This document shows, in pieces, positions 21,925 through 31,164 of a DNA stretch of 64,000 nucleotides (the first letter of the stretch is position 1; every line of letters begins with the position of its first letter). The translations under genes were made by a program, and so were the position numbers. Source of the stretch: Heterodera schachtii (Eukaryota > Nematoda > Chromadorea > Rhabditida > Heteroderidae); NCBI GenBank assembly GCA_023374025.1, contig SIJG01000040.1, positions 543,201-607,200 on the forward strand, given 5' to 3'. Under the pieces are notes generated by a model, which was given only the letters and a program-made list of their open reading frames with translations, did no database searches and was not told the DNA's origin.

Positions 21925-22659
21925 ATGATTTTGTGGCATTTATTATTTATTATATTTTTCTTTATTTTTGTAATTGAATCCGGCAAAATCCAACCAAATT
22001 TTGATGAAATATTTGGCGACGGATGGGACAAAAATGAAAGAGAAGAAATAGTGATAAAAATTGAACAAAATGAATTTACAATGATTGATCAAATAGATGG
22101 AGAAAATGGAAGCGGTCCAAATGATCAACAAAAAAGAGAAATAGTTCACAAATTTGATGCAATTAAAGAAAAATTAAGAGAGAAAGGAAAATGCAAATGG
22201 AAAAATAACTGCAAAATTGAGACAAAAATTGCAAAATTATTAAGCGCAAATAGAAAATTAATACAAAAATGGAAAAATGAGCTAAATTTAAATAAAAGCA
22301 AAATAAAAAAGCAATTTTATGAAGAGAAAAAGAAAGAATTCATTGGACGATTTGATGAATTTAAAAGTTTATATGGCCAACGCAAACAGAAAGAATTTGT
22401 GAAGGAATTGGGCATTTCTAAACACACTTTTATAAGATGGAAAAAAGAATTAACGCCAAAATACATTAAAAGTAAGAGATTATTATCATTTTAAATTTAA
22501 TAATTTTTAGCGCAATTTTCCGACGAAGCTAAGCAACAAAAGATGATACAATATAACGAAATTAAAGAAAGAAACCCAAAAATGAGTGACGAAATAATTG
22601 CTAAGAAATTGGGAATTCCAGGACGAACTTTTAGTATGTGGAAGAACAAATTCACTTGA
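21925..22659 (+). CDS. Secreted triple helix-turn-helix-repeat protein, copy 4
   Basis: Exons are 21925-22471 and 22511-22659, with a 39 bp intron (gtaagag...attttag, phase 1), giving 231 residues. An earlier ATG at 21901 is out because a stop follows after seven codons. It has a signal peptide (about 1-18), then ESGKIQPNFDEIFGDG, a linker with IDQIDGENG, and three HTH-like repeats: LIQKWKNE, FIRWKKE and, in exon 2, DEIIAKKLGIPGRTF with a final MWKNKF. Leader and upstream DNA are closest to the copy at 4443-5199, so those two form one subtype. Lys and Glu make up a large share of residues, as in coiled or helical nucleic-acid-binding proteins. Confidence 0.82.
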
Positions 22660-22788
22660 ATGTAGGATGTTATTTGATTGTTATTGTTCATATCAGCAGG
22701 GATGTTGATCGTTTCGTGTTCATATTTCGTTTTGTATTTTGGCACGAATTATGAAAACAAATGCTGGGTGTTTAGTGGCTGTGCTAAG

Positions 22789-23860
22789 TAGTTAGTGTCC
22801 ACAAAAGCGCCGGATTACGGTAGCCTCCCATACCTATGGGAGGGGTGCACGGCCAACTGAGCGCCAGCCTACTGAGCGCCGCCGGCTGAGCGCGGGCCAA
22901 CTGAGCGCCAAAATTTTCAGTACCGAAACCAAAACCTATTGCGCGACTTTTTTCTGCAAACCTAAACCTATTGCAGGGGTGCGCGACTTTTTTTGCAAAC
23001 CCAAACCTATTGCAGGGGTGCGCGACTTTTTTTGTAAATTTTTTTCTGAAAATTATTTTATTTTTATTTTATTATGTTTATTTTATATAATATTTTTATT
23101 ATTTTTTAAATTTTTTATTCGAAAAATTATGCCGCAGGCAAGCGGACTCGAACTTTTGGTCAGCCACCAACCCAACACACTACCACTCGGCCATAAGACC
23201 ACTTGCAAGCAAAAGGATAAATGTTCACTATATGCTGCAAAGATGATGACGTCACCACTGCGAGGGGTACTGTAGCCCAGTGAAAAATCGCAATAAATGA
23301 GCCGCAGTCAAGCGGACTCGAACTTTTGGTCTGCCACCAAGCCAACACACTACCACTCGGCCATGAGACATGTTGCCAGAAAAAGGATAATTGTCCACTA
23401 TATGCTGCAAAGATGATGACGTCACCACTGCGAGGGGTACTGTAGTCCGGTGGAAAAATCCAATAAATTACCCGCAGTCAAGCGGACTCGAACTTTTGGT
23501 CTGCCACCAACTCAACACACTACCACTCTGCCATGAGACCACTTGCCAGAAAAACGATAAATGTCCACTATGCAAAGATGATGACGTCACCATTGCGAGG
23601 GGTACTGTAGTCCGGTGAAAAATTCCAATAAATTCGCCACAGGCAAGCGGACTCGAACTTTTGCTCTGCCACCAACCCAACACACTACCACTCTGCCACG
23701 CGACCACTTGCCAGAAAAAGATTAAATGTCCACTATATGGTGCAAAGATGATGACGTCACCACTGCGAGGGGTACTGTAGTACATAATAGGACAAAACGT
23801 TACAATATATATATACATAACGCCATAATTTATTGAAACGAAAACCGTTCGCGTTAAATC
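22789..23860. mobile_element. Composite repeat A: GAGCGCC minisatellite plus four tRNA-like units
   Basis: It begins around tagttagtgtccac and then has a gcctcccatacctatgggag inverted motif. CTGAGCGCC phrases follow, then a T-rich stretch, then four tandem units starting near 23131, 23301, 23471 and 23636 (period about 170 bp). Read on the minus strand each unit contains a Pol III A box (TGGCCGAGTGG) and a B box (AGTTCGAGTCC) about 40 bases apart, as in a tRNA or tRNA-derived SINE, followed by a gatgatgacgtcaccactgc segment. The stems do not pair as a functional tRNA, so this is probably SINE-like. The block ends with aacgaaaaccgttcgcgtt. A second copy lies at 26000. Confidence 0.7.
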
Positions 23861-23962
23861 AAATTCAAAAAATTGGCGGGAAAAGTGGCGTCGTTTTTGT
23901 TTCTATCCTTACTCCTACCCTTTTTTCAAAATCATTCTTATCTTCTTCCAGCATTTATTAGG

Positions 23963-24187
23963 ATGAATATTTTCTGTTTCTGTCTTTTACAATGCTGTTT
24001 AGCCAAACCAAATATGAATTTCAACAATTTGACTACGCCAATTGATGAACACACAATGAATGAAAGCCTATCTTTGGACGAACCATCAAACGAGCTACTA
24101 TCTGTTGAGGTTAACCGTGGTTAATATTATCAAATAGAAATAATATTTAGAAAATGGACGAAGAAACAAAAAGGAGGAGCCGTTCAN
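23963..24187 (+). CDS. 5' part of a gene cut by the assembly gap
   Basis: The ATG at 23963 starts a possible signal peptide (NIFCFCLLQCCLA), followed by an acidic Asn/Thr/Ser stretch. A 41 bp intron (24110-24150, gttaac...tatttag, phase 0) would join it to KMDEETKRRSRS just before the gap. Without splicing the frame stops at 24122. The protein is not recognisable. The gene starts about 100 bp after composite repeat A, as the gene at 26930 does after composite repeat B. Confidence 0.45.
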
Positions 24188-24927
24188 NNNNNNNNNNNNN
24201 NNNNNNNNNNNNNNNNNNNNNNNNNNNNNNNNNNNNNNNNNNNNNNNNNNNNNNNNNNNNNNNNNNNNNNNNNNNNNNNNNNNNNNNNNNNNNNNNNNNN
24301 NNNNNNNNNNNNNNNNNNNNNNNNNNNNNNNNNNNNNNNNNNNNNNNNNNNNNNNNNNNNNNNNNNNNNNNNNNNNNNNNNNNNNNNNNNNNNNNNNNNN
24401 NNNNNNNNNNNNNNNNNNNNNNNNNNNNNNNNNNNNNNNNNNNNNNNNNNNNNNNNNNNNNNNNNNNNNNNNNNNNNNNNNNNNNNNNNNNNNNNNNNNN
24501 NNNNNNNNNNNNNNNNNNNNNNNNNNNNNNNNNNNNNNNNNNNNNNNNNNNNNNNNNNNNNNNNNNNNNNNNNNNNNNNNNNNNNNNNNNNNNNNNNNNN
24601 NNNNNNNNNNNNNNNNNNNNNNNNNNNNNNNNNNNNNNNNNNNNNNNNNNNNNNNNNNNNNNNNNNNNNNNNNNNNNNNNNNNNNNNNNNNNNNNNNNNN
24701 NNNNNNNNNNNNNNNNNNNNNNNNNNNNNNNNNNNNNNNNNNNNNNNNNNNNNNNNNNNNNNNNNNNNNNNNNNNNNNNNNNNNNNNNNNNNNNNNNNNN
24801 NNNNNNNNNNNNNNNNNNNNNNNNNNNNNNNNNNNNNNNNNNNNNNNNNNNNNNNNNNNNNNNNNNNNNNNNNNNNNNNNNNNNNNNNNNNNNNNNNNNN
24901 NNNNNNNNNNNNNNNNNNNNNNNNNNN
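24188..24927. other. Assembly gap (Ns)
   Basis: 740 undetermined bases. Both sides are repeat-bearing, so collapse of a tandem repeat is the likely reason. Confidence 0.99.
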
Positions 24928-25118
24928 TTAATTTATTAAATAGATTTGGATAATCCTACTGATGATCGATCCCATTTTTTAATTATTGCATCATTATATA
25001 ATATGATAAATATTATAAGTAGATTTGGATAATCCTACTGATGATCAATCCCAATTTTTAATTATTGCATCATTATATAATATAATAAATAATTATATTA
25101 AGTAGATTTGGATAATAG
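24928..25118. repeat. Tandem repeat, period about 80 bp
   Basis: Two full units and the start of a third begin near 24941, 25020 and 25103 with tagatttggataatcctact, then gatgatc, then an attgcatcattatata segment. The array probably continues into the gap on its left. Confidence 0.85.
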
Positions 25119-25122
25119 ACTG

Positions 25123-25610
25123 CTTCCTCCGCCCTCCGTCTCGCCCCACTACTTGCTCCGTCTTCGCATGCTCCCTTTTGCGAAGTTCGAAAGCTGCAAG
25201 TGCTCTTTAGCGTTTTTGGCTCATTTAAATTGTTTTTTTATCACAGTCATTTTTAGAGGTTTTGATGACCCATAACTTTTTTCAATTTCATTTTTACCAA
25301 ATATTCTTTCAGATTCTTGGGTTATATGCCGAGAGGAATCGAGTGATATCTATTTTGTCGCAATTCATGCGTTTTAAGTAATTGGACGGTTCAGTCCCAA
25401 AGTAATTTGGCCATTTCAGTCCCGGGTCTGTAACTCTTCAGGGATTGGTTGCCGCACAAAAAAATTCTTTCGGATTCTTCCATTACAGACCGAGAGCTAT
25501 CGATTGGTATATATTTCGACCATTTTCGGCTTTGGACCATATGATCAATATTTACCTCTAATTGCGTTTTAAAATTTTCGAAATTTATCTTAATGGCCCT
25601 AAGTGACATT
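25123..25610. repeat. Dispersed repeat, copy 1
   Basis: The segment 25123-25425 (ttcctccgccctccgtctcg ... cagtcccaaag ... ccatttcagtcccgg) recurs at 59219-59524. Within it, the part with attctttcagattctt and atcgagtgatatat is repeated at 25465-25560 in diverged form (attctttcggattctt, atcgattggtatat). No coding capacity was seen, and no clear terminal repeats were found. Confidence 0.75.
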
Positions 25611-25999
25611 CCTGGTGCACCCTGAAATATTTTTAAATTTACTGATAATTGCTTCGCCGATTTGACTCTTAAAACTTCAATTATTATTTAAATTAGTTAA
25701 AAAATTAAAAACTTTTCCTTCAATTTCAATGTTTTTGAATTTATTAAGTAATAAACCAATTGGAACAGAATTAACGCCTTTACAAATCAATATAGATAAT
25801 GTCAATTTGTTGATTCTTTCATTGTTTTTAATATTTGGATTGTAATGATAGTGTAGTAATGGGTTACTGGGCGGGGGTCCAGGGCCCTACCGCAAATAGC
25901 TTTAGTCCTTAATCCTATTAACCGGCCTTCTCTTGCCTGCACTTTTGTAAACCTATGGGATGGGAATTCTCGCGCAGTTGTTTTTATTTAAATTTATTA
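25611..25999. other. Intergenic, no gene seen
   Basis: AT-rich, then a more GC-rich stretch (25860-25980) with gggcgggggtccagggccct. No supportable feature. Confidence 0.4.
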
Positions 26000-26870
26000 G
26001 TAGTTAGTGTCTACAAAAAGTCCGGATTACGGTAGCCTCCCATACCTATGGGAGGGGTGCACGGCCAACTGAGCGCCAGCCATGTGAGCGCCGCCGGCCG
26101 AGCGCGGGCCATCTGAGCGCCAAAATTTTCAGTACTGAAACCAAAAGCTATTGCGCGACTTTTTTTGCAAACCAAAACCTATTGCAGGGGTGCGCGACTT
26201 TTTTTTGTAAAATTTTTTTCTGAAAATTATTTTTTTATTATTTTTATTTTAAATAATAATTTTTATTTTTTAAAAATTTTTTTATTCGAAAAATTCTGCC
26301 GCAGGCTAGTGGACTCGAACTTTCGCTCTGCCACCAAACCCAACACACTACCACTCGGCCAAGAGACCACTTGCCAGAAAAAGGATAATTGTCCACTATA
26401 TGATGCAAAGATGATGACTTCAACACTGCGAGGGGTACTGTAGTCCGGTGAAAAACTCCAATAAATTAGCCGCAGGCAAGCGGACTCGAACTTTCGCTCT
26501 GCTACCAATCCAACACACTACCACTCGGCCATGAGACCACTTGCCAGAAAAAGGATAATTGTCCACTATATGCTGCAAAGTTGATGACGTCACCACTGCG
26601 AGGGATATGGTAGTCTGGTGAAAAAACTTTGAAAATACGCAAAACAAGACAAAACGCCAAAATATATACATAACGGCATAATTTATTGAAACGAAAACCT
26701 TTCGCGTTAAATTCAAATTCAAAAATTGGCGGGAAAAGTGGTGTTTGAAAATATGCCAAACTAGGACAGAACGCCATAATATTATATACATAACATAATT
26801 TATTGAAACGAAAACATTTCGGGTTAAATTTAAATTCAAATATTGGCGGGAAAAGTTGCATGGCGTCCTT
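26000..26870. mobile_element. Composite repeat B: second copy with two tRNA-like units
   Basis: Same orientation and order of parts as composite repeat A: a tagttagtgtc start, the inverted tacctatgggagg motif, GAGCGCC phrases and a T-rich stretch. Two tRNA-like units follow (starting about 26298 and 26469, minus-strand A box GGCCGAGTGG and B box TTCGAGTCC). It then has the aacgaaaacctttcgcgtt segment twice (about 26690 and 26810). Copy A has four tRNA-like units where B has two, so unit number varies. Confidence 0.7.
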
Positions 26871-26929
26871 TTCAATCTTGTGATCATTTTCAGTCATTCA
26901 CCCTCATTCTTATTTCATTAATATTAAAA

Positions 26930-27286
26930 ATGAATTCTTTCCTTCTTTCTGAGTGTGAATCCGTCCTTCAACACATTGCTACAGAGTTTGGTTGCGTTAC
27001 GCCTGTCCCGCATTTTGTGGAAAGAGATGTCTTCATTCTCGAGTCTCGTGACCAACCCAGAAAGATTGTAGTTTGGGAGGAAGGAGACATGATAAGGGTA
27101 TGTTAATAAAACACCTAATATTTAAGCTTTAATGTTTAGACCAAGGGCCTTGACAACGGAAACGGTCCAAGATCGACGGGATATGTTGGATTTTTCGAGA
27201 AAAAACGTGGCGTTGAGGAGTTCCGCAAATTTATACGCAAAGGTGCCATGCATTTCTTCGTGACCTTTGGGAGCACTCGTCGTTAA
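26930..27286 (+). CDS. Small protein of unknown function next to the Maverick element
   Basis: Exons are 26930-27097 and 27140-27286, with a 42 bp intron (gtatgtt...atgtttag, phase 0), giving 104 residues. No signal peptide is convincing. The N-terminal half is helical and acidic (SECESVLQHIATEFG), and the C-terminal half is basic and aromatic (GYVGFFEKKRG, FRKFIRKGAMHFFV). Base composition is less AT-rich than the secreted families and closer to the Maverick genes that follow. It lies between composite repeat B and the Maverick protease relic, so it may be cargo of that element. I do not recognise it. Confidence 0.55.
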
Positions 27287-27352
27287 ATGAAATCAAAGAA
27301 GCAAAGATATCGTATCAGATCTATAGTTTAGTACAAACGTATTTTAAAAGAT

Positions 27353-27840
27353 TTATTGTATGCTCTTGATTACAAACTGATAAACAAACGCATCAGGGTT
27401 ATTTGAACGATTTAAAATTTGCATAATATTTTCGAAACTCAATCCGATAGACATAAAATAAACGAAGGTAATTACATAGTGACCGCAAACATTGGACAAC
27501 ACCGATTGAAATCTCCTCTTATTATAATAAATCTTTTTAAAATTATCTGATAAATATTTTTTAATCAATCTGATAGGCATCTCTCCATAGGAGTCAAAGA
27601 AGTAGGCAACAGCAGGAGACTGGCCCATATCGCACACCAATGAGTTCCCGGCATACCTGCAGGGTCCTGAATGGAGATACGATGAGTGAATGAAGCAAAA
27701 AGTACACGGACCAGGTTAACAATCAGACTGCACGGAAATCTTGAACACCTTGGCAACCCATCTGCGGGATATGTGCCGCTGAAGTACCTTTTCGTCGCAG
27801 GATTCTCAAAGAGAAGTCTGTCGATGAATCTGTTGTCCAT
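27353..27840 (-). pseudogene. Maverick adenovirus-type cysteine protease, broken
   Basis: The minus strand shows an N-terminal part with GTYPADGLPRC, then GMPGTHW (catalytic His region), then in another frame AVAYFFDSYGE (Asp region) and QSVLSNVCGHY (Gln and catalytic Cys region), in the order known for this protease family. One frame shift lies just after the HW. Between the N-terminal part and GMPGTHW is a segment of about 45 bases with GT-AG-like ends that looks like a small intron. These proteases process virion proteins. This copy is not functional as it stands. Confidence 0.78.
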
Positions 27841-28026
27841 TACGAATTCTTCTCTCTCGCAGGAATAAATAGAAGCCGACAGCTTCCGCCCCAGCCGCAC
27901 CGAATAGATACACAAGGCAGAAGAGAAAGTGTATTGGCGACTTTTCAATAACTTCCGGAAAGCACATCACTATCCCGTCCCTCAGAGGCGCGTGCATCAG
28001 AATGTTTTCAGAGGAATAATTCTGAC

Positions 28027-28209
28027 TCATACTGTGAGGTCACTAGTGATCGATCGGTTACGATCAATAAGAATGAGCCCTTCTGCCTCTCCGTACGCAA
28101 TCAATGTGACTCCATCGTTGGGTACTGCTTCAGTGAATCGGATGTTCACTGCAGTACAGCCCTCTTTGATCAGCTCAAAGCCTGGCGAGTCCTCCTGCGC
28201 GTTGGTCAT
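28027..28209 (-). pseudogene. C-terminal piece of a Maverick capsid-type protein (F54H12.2-like)
   Basis: The 60-residue minus-strand frame contains FELIKEG, VTLIAYGE and ILIDRNRS, the pattern found at the end of the widespread Maverick protein annotated in nematodes as F54H12.2-like and thought to be a minor capsid protein. The upstream 500 or so residues are missing. It lies directly upstream of the protease in the same orientation. Confidence 0.6.
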
Positions 28210-28392
28210 TTGGAAGACATAGAGGCATCGTAATTTGGCCAGCCAAATGTTCCCTCGTGAGCAAGGGTTTCTGATGGACGCCTACAAGCAGGCGTGTGCC
28301 GACCCGTACGGATCTGTTGGTGACTCTTCACGCAAACACAGACAACCTTTTACGACTGAGGACCAACATTTTCCCAGACGACGAGGAGAAGA

Positions 28393-28781
28393 TTGTCTTT
28401 GTACCCAAAAATGGTTAAGAAGCAGACGGTCGGACAAAGAGTGTTGGACAATTACGAGTATCTGAAGTCCCTTGGGAGGACGACATCTCACAAGAAGAGA
28501 CGTCATTTGCTGAGCAGTGCAGGCTGTGAAGAGCTGTTGACTTTGGTGGAGATTTGTCTAAACCTTCTGAACGGATCCTTCTGTTTGACACGGAAACAGA
28601 AACAAAATTGTTGCCGTTTGCCAACACCATTCGACGGTTGGCACGTGTGAGAAGTGAGCAGAGTGCGAGAAAGCTGATCTTACAACAACCACAGCAGGAG
28701 GGAGGCTCACTGTTTGCCCCTTTGCTGGCACCCATACTGTTAGAGGCGGCTCGTTATCTGCTACTCAAAGATGGCCAATAA
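28393..28781 (+). pseudogene. Small conserved Maverick protein, frame-shifted
   Basis: The first part reads VLDNYEYLKSLGR, a basic patch (KKRRHLL) and an ICLNLLNG stretch. After a frame shift near 28560-28650 it continues with IRRLARVRSEQSARKLILQQ and ends GGSLFAPLLAPILLEA. This is the layout of the short protein often found beside capsid genes in Mavericks and adintoviruses (basic head, hydrophobic Gly-rich tail). Its stop overlaps the start of the next gene. Confidence 0.6.
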
Positions 28782-29541
28782 GCTCATTCTTCTGCCATTT
28801 GAGCATTACCGGGGATTAGTTACAGCGAGAGAGGGTGTAGACGTTGCGAAAGGAGACGATGATATGGCAGGGCAGACCAATTTGGGGTTCGTCAAACGAC
28901 AGCTGGAGACCGTGAAGCGGAAAAGGGCAGCGAATGTCAGCGAACGAAATGTACTGTACAACCAGCAGCTGAGGAGATATTTGAAGATGAGAAAGGAGGC
29001 AAAGGAACGACCCGTCCGGGTACAACTCAGCAACGGTGCTCAACTGCTGAATAAGACGGTGGAGACGGGCGTACAGGTACGGCCTGGCCCCGATGAGCCG
29101 AAGGACAAGTCCGTATTGTTTGCTGGCGAAAATGAAGATGAAGAAATTGAAGTGCCCACGCCAATAAGCCAGACTCAGGGAAGCAGCCGATATCCTAGGA
29201 CTAATAAGAAGGCTGCAAAACAACAGGAAATAAACGAAAAGAAGGACCATCTCTTGGCCATCATTATGTCGGACCCGCAGAGTTTCGGCGCAACGGATCG
29301 TGGGAAAATCATGAATCCAAAGACAGGCCGAGAGTTCATCGACTCGGACTTGGGCTGGTCAATTGAACGCCTAGTGGACCCTCGCCCAGAGAATGCCCCT
29401 TCACCAAGCGGAACCAAAGAGCTGATGAGGAAGCTCGCACAGAATCCGCTCGCCAGTAGCCTGCTTAATAGACTGTTCGTTGGGTCTGGACAAGTCAAAC
29501 AAACGGGAGGATTTGTTCCCTCAAAATGGACGAAAAAATAA
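28771..29541 (+). CDS. Maverick hypothetical protein, intact 256-residue frame
   Basis: Begins MANKLILLPFEHYRGL, with a basic central part (NVLYNQQLRRYLKMRKE, followed by ERPVRVQL), an acidic and disordered middle, and a C-terminal part with GRKIMNPKTGREFIDSD-like and GTKELMRKLAQNP segments. The order matches a protein of unknown function commonly encoded between the small conserved protein and the integrase in Mavericks. It is the only long gene of the element without a break. It overlaps the preceding frame by 11 bases and the integrase start by 16. Confidence 0.7.
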   Translation: MANKLILLPFEHYRGLVTAREGVDVAKGDDDMAGQTNLGFVKRQLETVKRKRAANVSERNVLYNQQLRRYLKMRKEAKERPVRVQLSNGAQLLNKTVETGVQVRPGPDEPKDKSVLFAGENEDEEIEVPTPISQTQGSSRYPRTNKKAAKQQEINEKKDHLLAIIMSDPQSFGATDRGKIMNPKTGREFIDSDLGWSIERLVDPRPENAPSPSGTKELMRKLAQNPLASSLLNRLFVGSGQVKQTGGFVPSKWTKK

Positions 29542-30290
29542 ACAAGATATACACTGACCCGGCCAATCCGGGTGGGTTTGCGGGTGCGAGTGCACTGTAC
29601 GCAGCGGTCAAGAAGAAGCACCCTAACGTGAAGAAGGCCGAATTTGATGACTTTTTGCAGCGGAACACCACCTACACGCTGTTTAAGCCAAAGAGGGAGA
29701 AGTTCCGACGCCTACGCACTGTGCCTACGGGCTTCATGACCGGTGGGTTTGTCCACGTTATTTTCACGTGATCGGTTTAGACGTTCAGGCGGACTTGGCA
29801 GACTTCCAAGCACTTTCGCGAAAGAACAGCGGTTATCGGTACCTGCTGTTGGCGGTGGATGTGTTGTCGCGGCGGATGTTCGGCTCACCCGTAAAGAGTA
29901 AGAGGCCGGCAGACGTTAAAAGGGCATTTGAGGAGGTGTTTGGCCAAATGCCAAAGCTTCCGGAAACACTGTACACAGACCGAGGGTTGTAGTTTGTGGC
30001 CAAACCCATGAATGAGTTCTTCGCAGAGTATGGCATAAAGAAGTATGAGACCAGCTCAAAGAAGAAGGCTGCCGTCGCAGAGAGAGCCATCCGTACGCTG
30101 AAGACTCGGCTGTACAAATATTTCTCTGCCAAAAGCACATCTGCGTGGGTGGATGTGTTGCCCAAGTTTTTGTCTGCGATCAACAATTAGGTGTGCCGCG
30201 CAACCGGACTTAGGCCAAATGAAATCAGCGATGCCAATGCCAGAGAGGTGTGGAAGAGGGTCTATGGCGATGTACCAGCGGACAAGTCAT
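29526..30290 (+). pseudogene. Maverick integrase, broken
   Basis: Starts MDEKINKIYTDPANPGGFAG (N-terminal part), then DDFLQRNTTYTLFKPKR. After a frame shift near 29765 comes the DDE core: DVQADLADFQ (first Asp), YLLLAVDVLSRRMFG, ETLYTDRG (second Asp), then a TAG where family members have Glu-Phe, then AVAERAIRTLK (catalytic Glu). A second TAG follows at 30188, before VCRATGLRPNEI. At least one frame shift and two stops make it inactive. The chromodomain-type C-terminus seen in some Maverick integrases is not visible. Confidence 0.85.
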
Positions 30291-30324
30291 TGAAAAAAAT
30301 ATCAGCTAATCAAATGATTTAATG

Positions 30325-30412
30325 AAAAAATGGATTTTTTTTATATTTTCAATTTAAAAAATATAAAAAATGGATTTTTTTTATATTTTCAATTTAAAAA
30401 ATATAAAAAATG
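30325..30412. repeat. Short tandem repeat, period about 43 bp
   Basis: The unit atggattttttttatatttt followed by caatttaaaaaatataaaaa occurs twice with a partial third, directly at the right edge of the Maverick relic. Confidence 0.8.
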
Positions 30413-30413
30413 G

Positions 30414-31164
30414 GAAAAGAAGACAGAATAATTCTCAATAAAAAATAAAAAACAATTGGAAAAAGGAAAAGTTCGATTTAATTTCGCAATTTATTTCATC
30501 AATATTTATCAAACATATAAAGTGTCTAAATGTTTTCGATATTTGAGAGAATTGGCACTGTGAGAAAATTGGGGAGGAATTTGAAGAAAAGTGCCAAAAA
30601 TATCGTAAATATTTGGACATTTTATATGAATATTTATTCCGATTATATGTTGAAGGTTTGTTTGACTTTTAATTATTTTGAATCTTCATTTATTAAAATA
30701 ATAATGTTAATAATTTATTAAGCTAAAAATCCGAAAGTGTCGAAGCAATTGCCACCATTTGTGAAGCCAATATTTATTATAAGTGGGAAATATCCTCGCA
30801 GTTTAATTGAAGTTGTCAAAAGTCAGAATTATAATTCGGAATATTTTTGGAAAAATGAAAAATCTGCCCCTTATGAAATAAATTGGTAAATGAGGAAGAA
30901 TTAAATTTTGAAATTAAAGAGGAGAAAAATTGGCCCCATAAAATTATGCCAAAGGGAAAACAAATTTTAAAAGGACAAACGGAAATTGAAATAATTCGAG
31001 AAGAATATGGGCAAAAAATGGAAAAATTATGCAAAAATACGAAAGAAAATTCGGCAAAATTGGAAAAAGCAATCGAAAATACGGCAAATTTTGCAGAAAA
31101 ATACTATCTGATACAAGAATACTATGGCAAATTTGGCACTTTCATTAGGTCGCCATTTTCATAA
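30414..31164 (+). pseudogene. Decayed paralogue of the 33 kb secreted family
   Basis: Readable pieces match the second repeat of the gene at 32899. FEEKCQKYRKYLDILYEYLF and YVEG (30570-30652) lie before a 66 bp intron-like segment ending ttattaag. FVKPIFIISG follows, then a stop near 30886. A charged tail (NEEELNFEIKEEKNW, then EEYGQKMEKL) is still open to 31164. The N-terminal exon with signal peptide is missing and at least two stops interrupt the frame. Confidence 0.7.

Larger units (their letters stand above)
27340..30300. mobile_element. Broken Maverick/Polinton (adinto-like) element
   Basis: Several genes typical of Maverick/Polinton virus-like transposons occur together: an adenovirus-type cysteine protease and a capsid-protein C-terminus (minus strand), and a small conserved protein, a hypothetical basic protein and a retroviral-type integrase (plus strand). 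Base composition is clearly more GC-rich than the surroundings. Protein-primed DNA polymerase B, the packaging ATPase and major capsid are absent, and most genes have frame shifts or stops. No long terminal inverted repeats were identified. Composite repeat B, which lies just to the left, might be part of one end. Confidence 0.8.

Noticed and set aside
24154..24939. 261-residue frame across the Ns
   Set aside because: Open only because undetermined bases were translated. Only the first 12 residues before the gap are real sequence.
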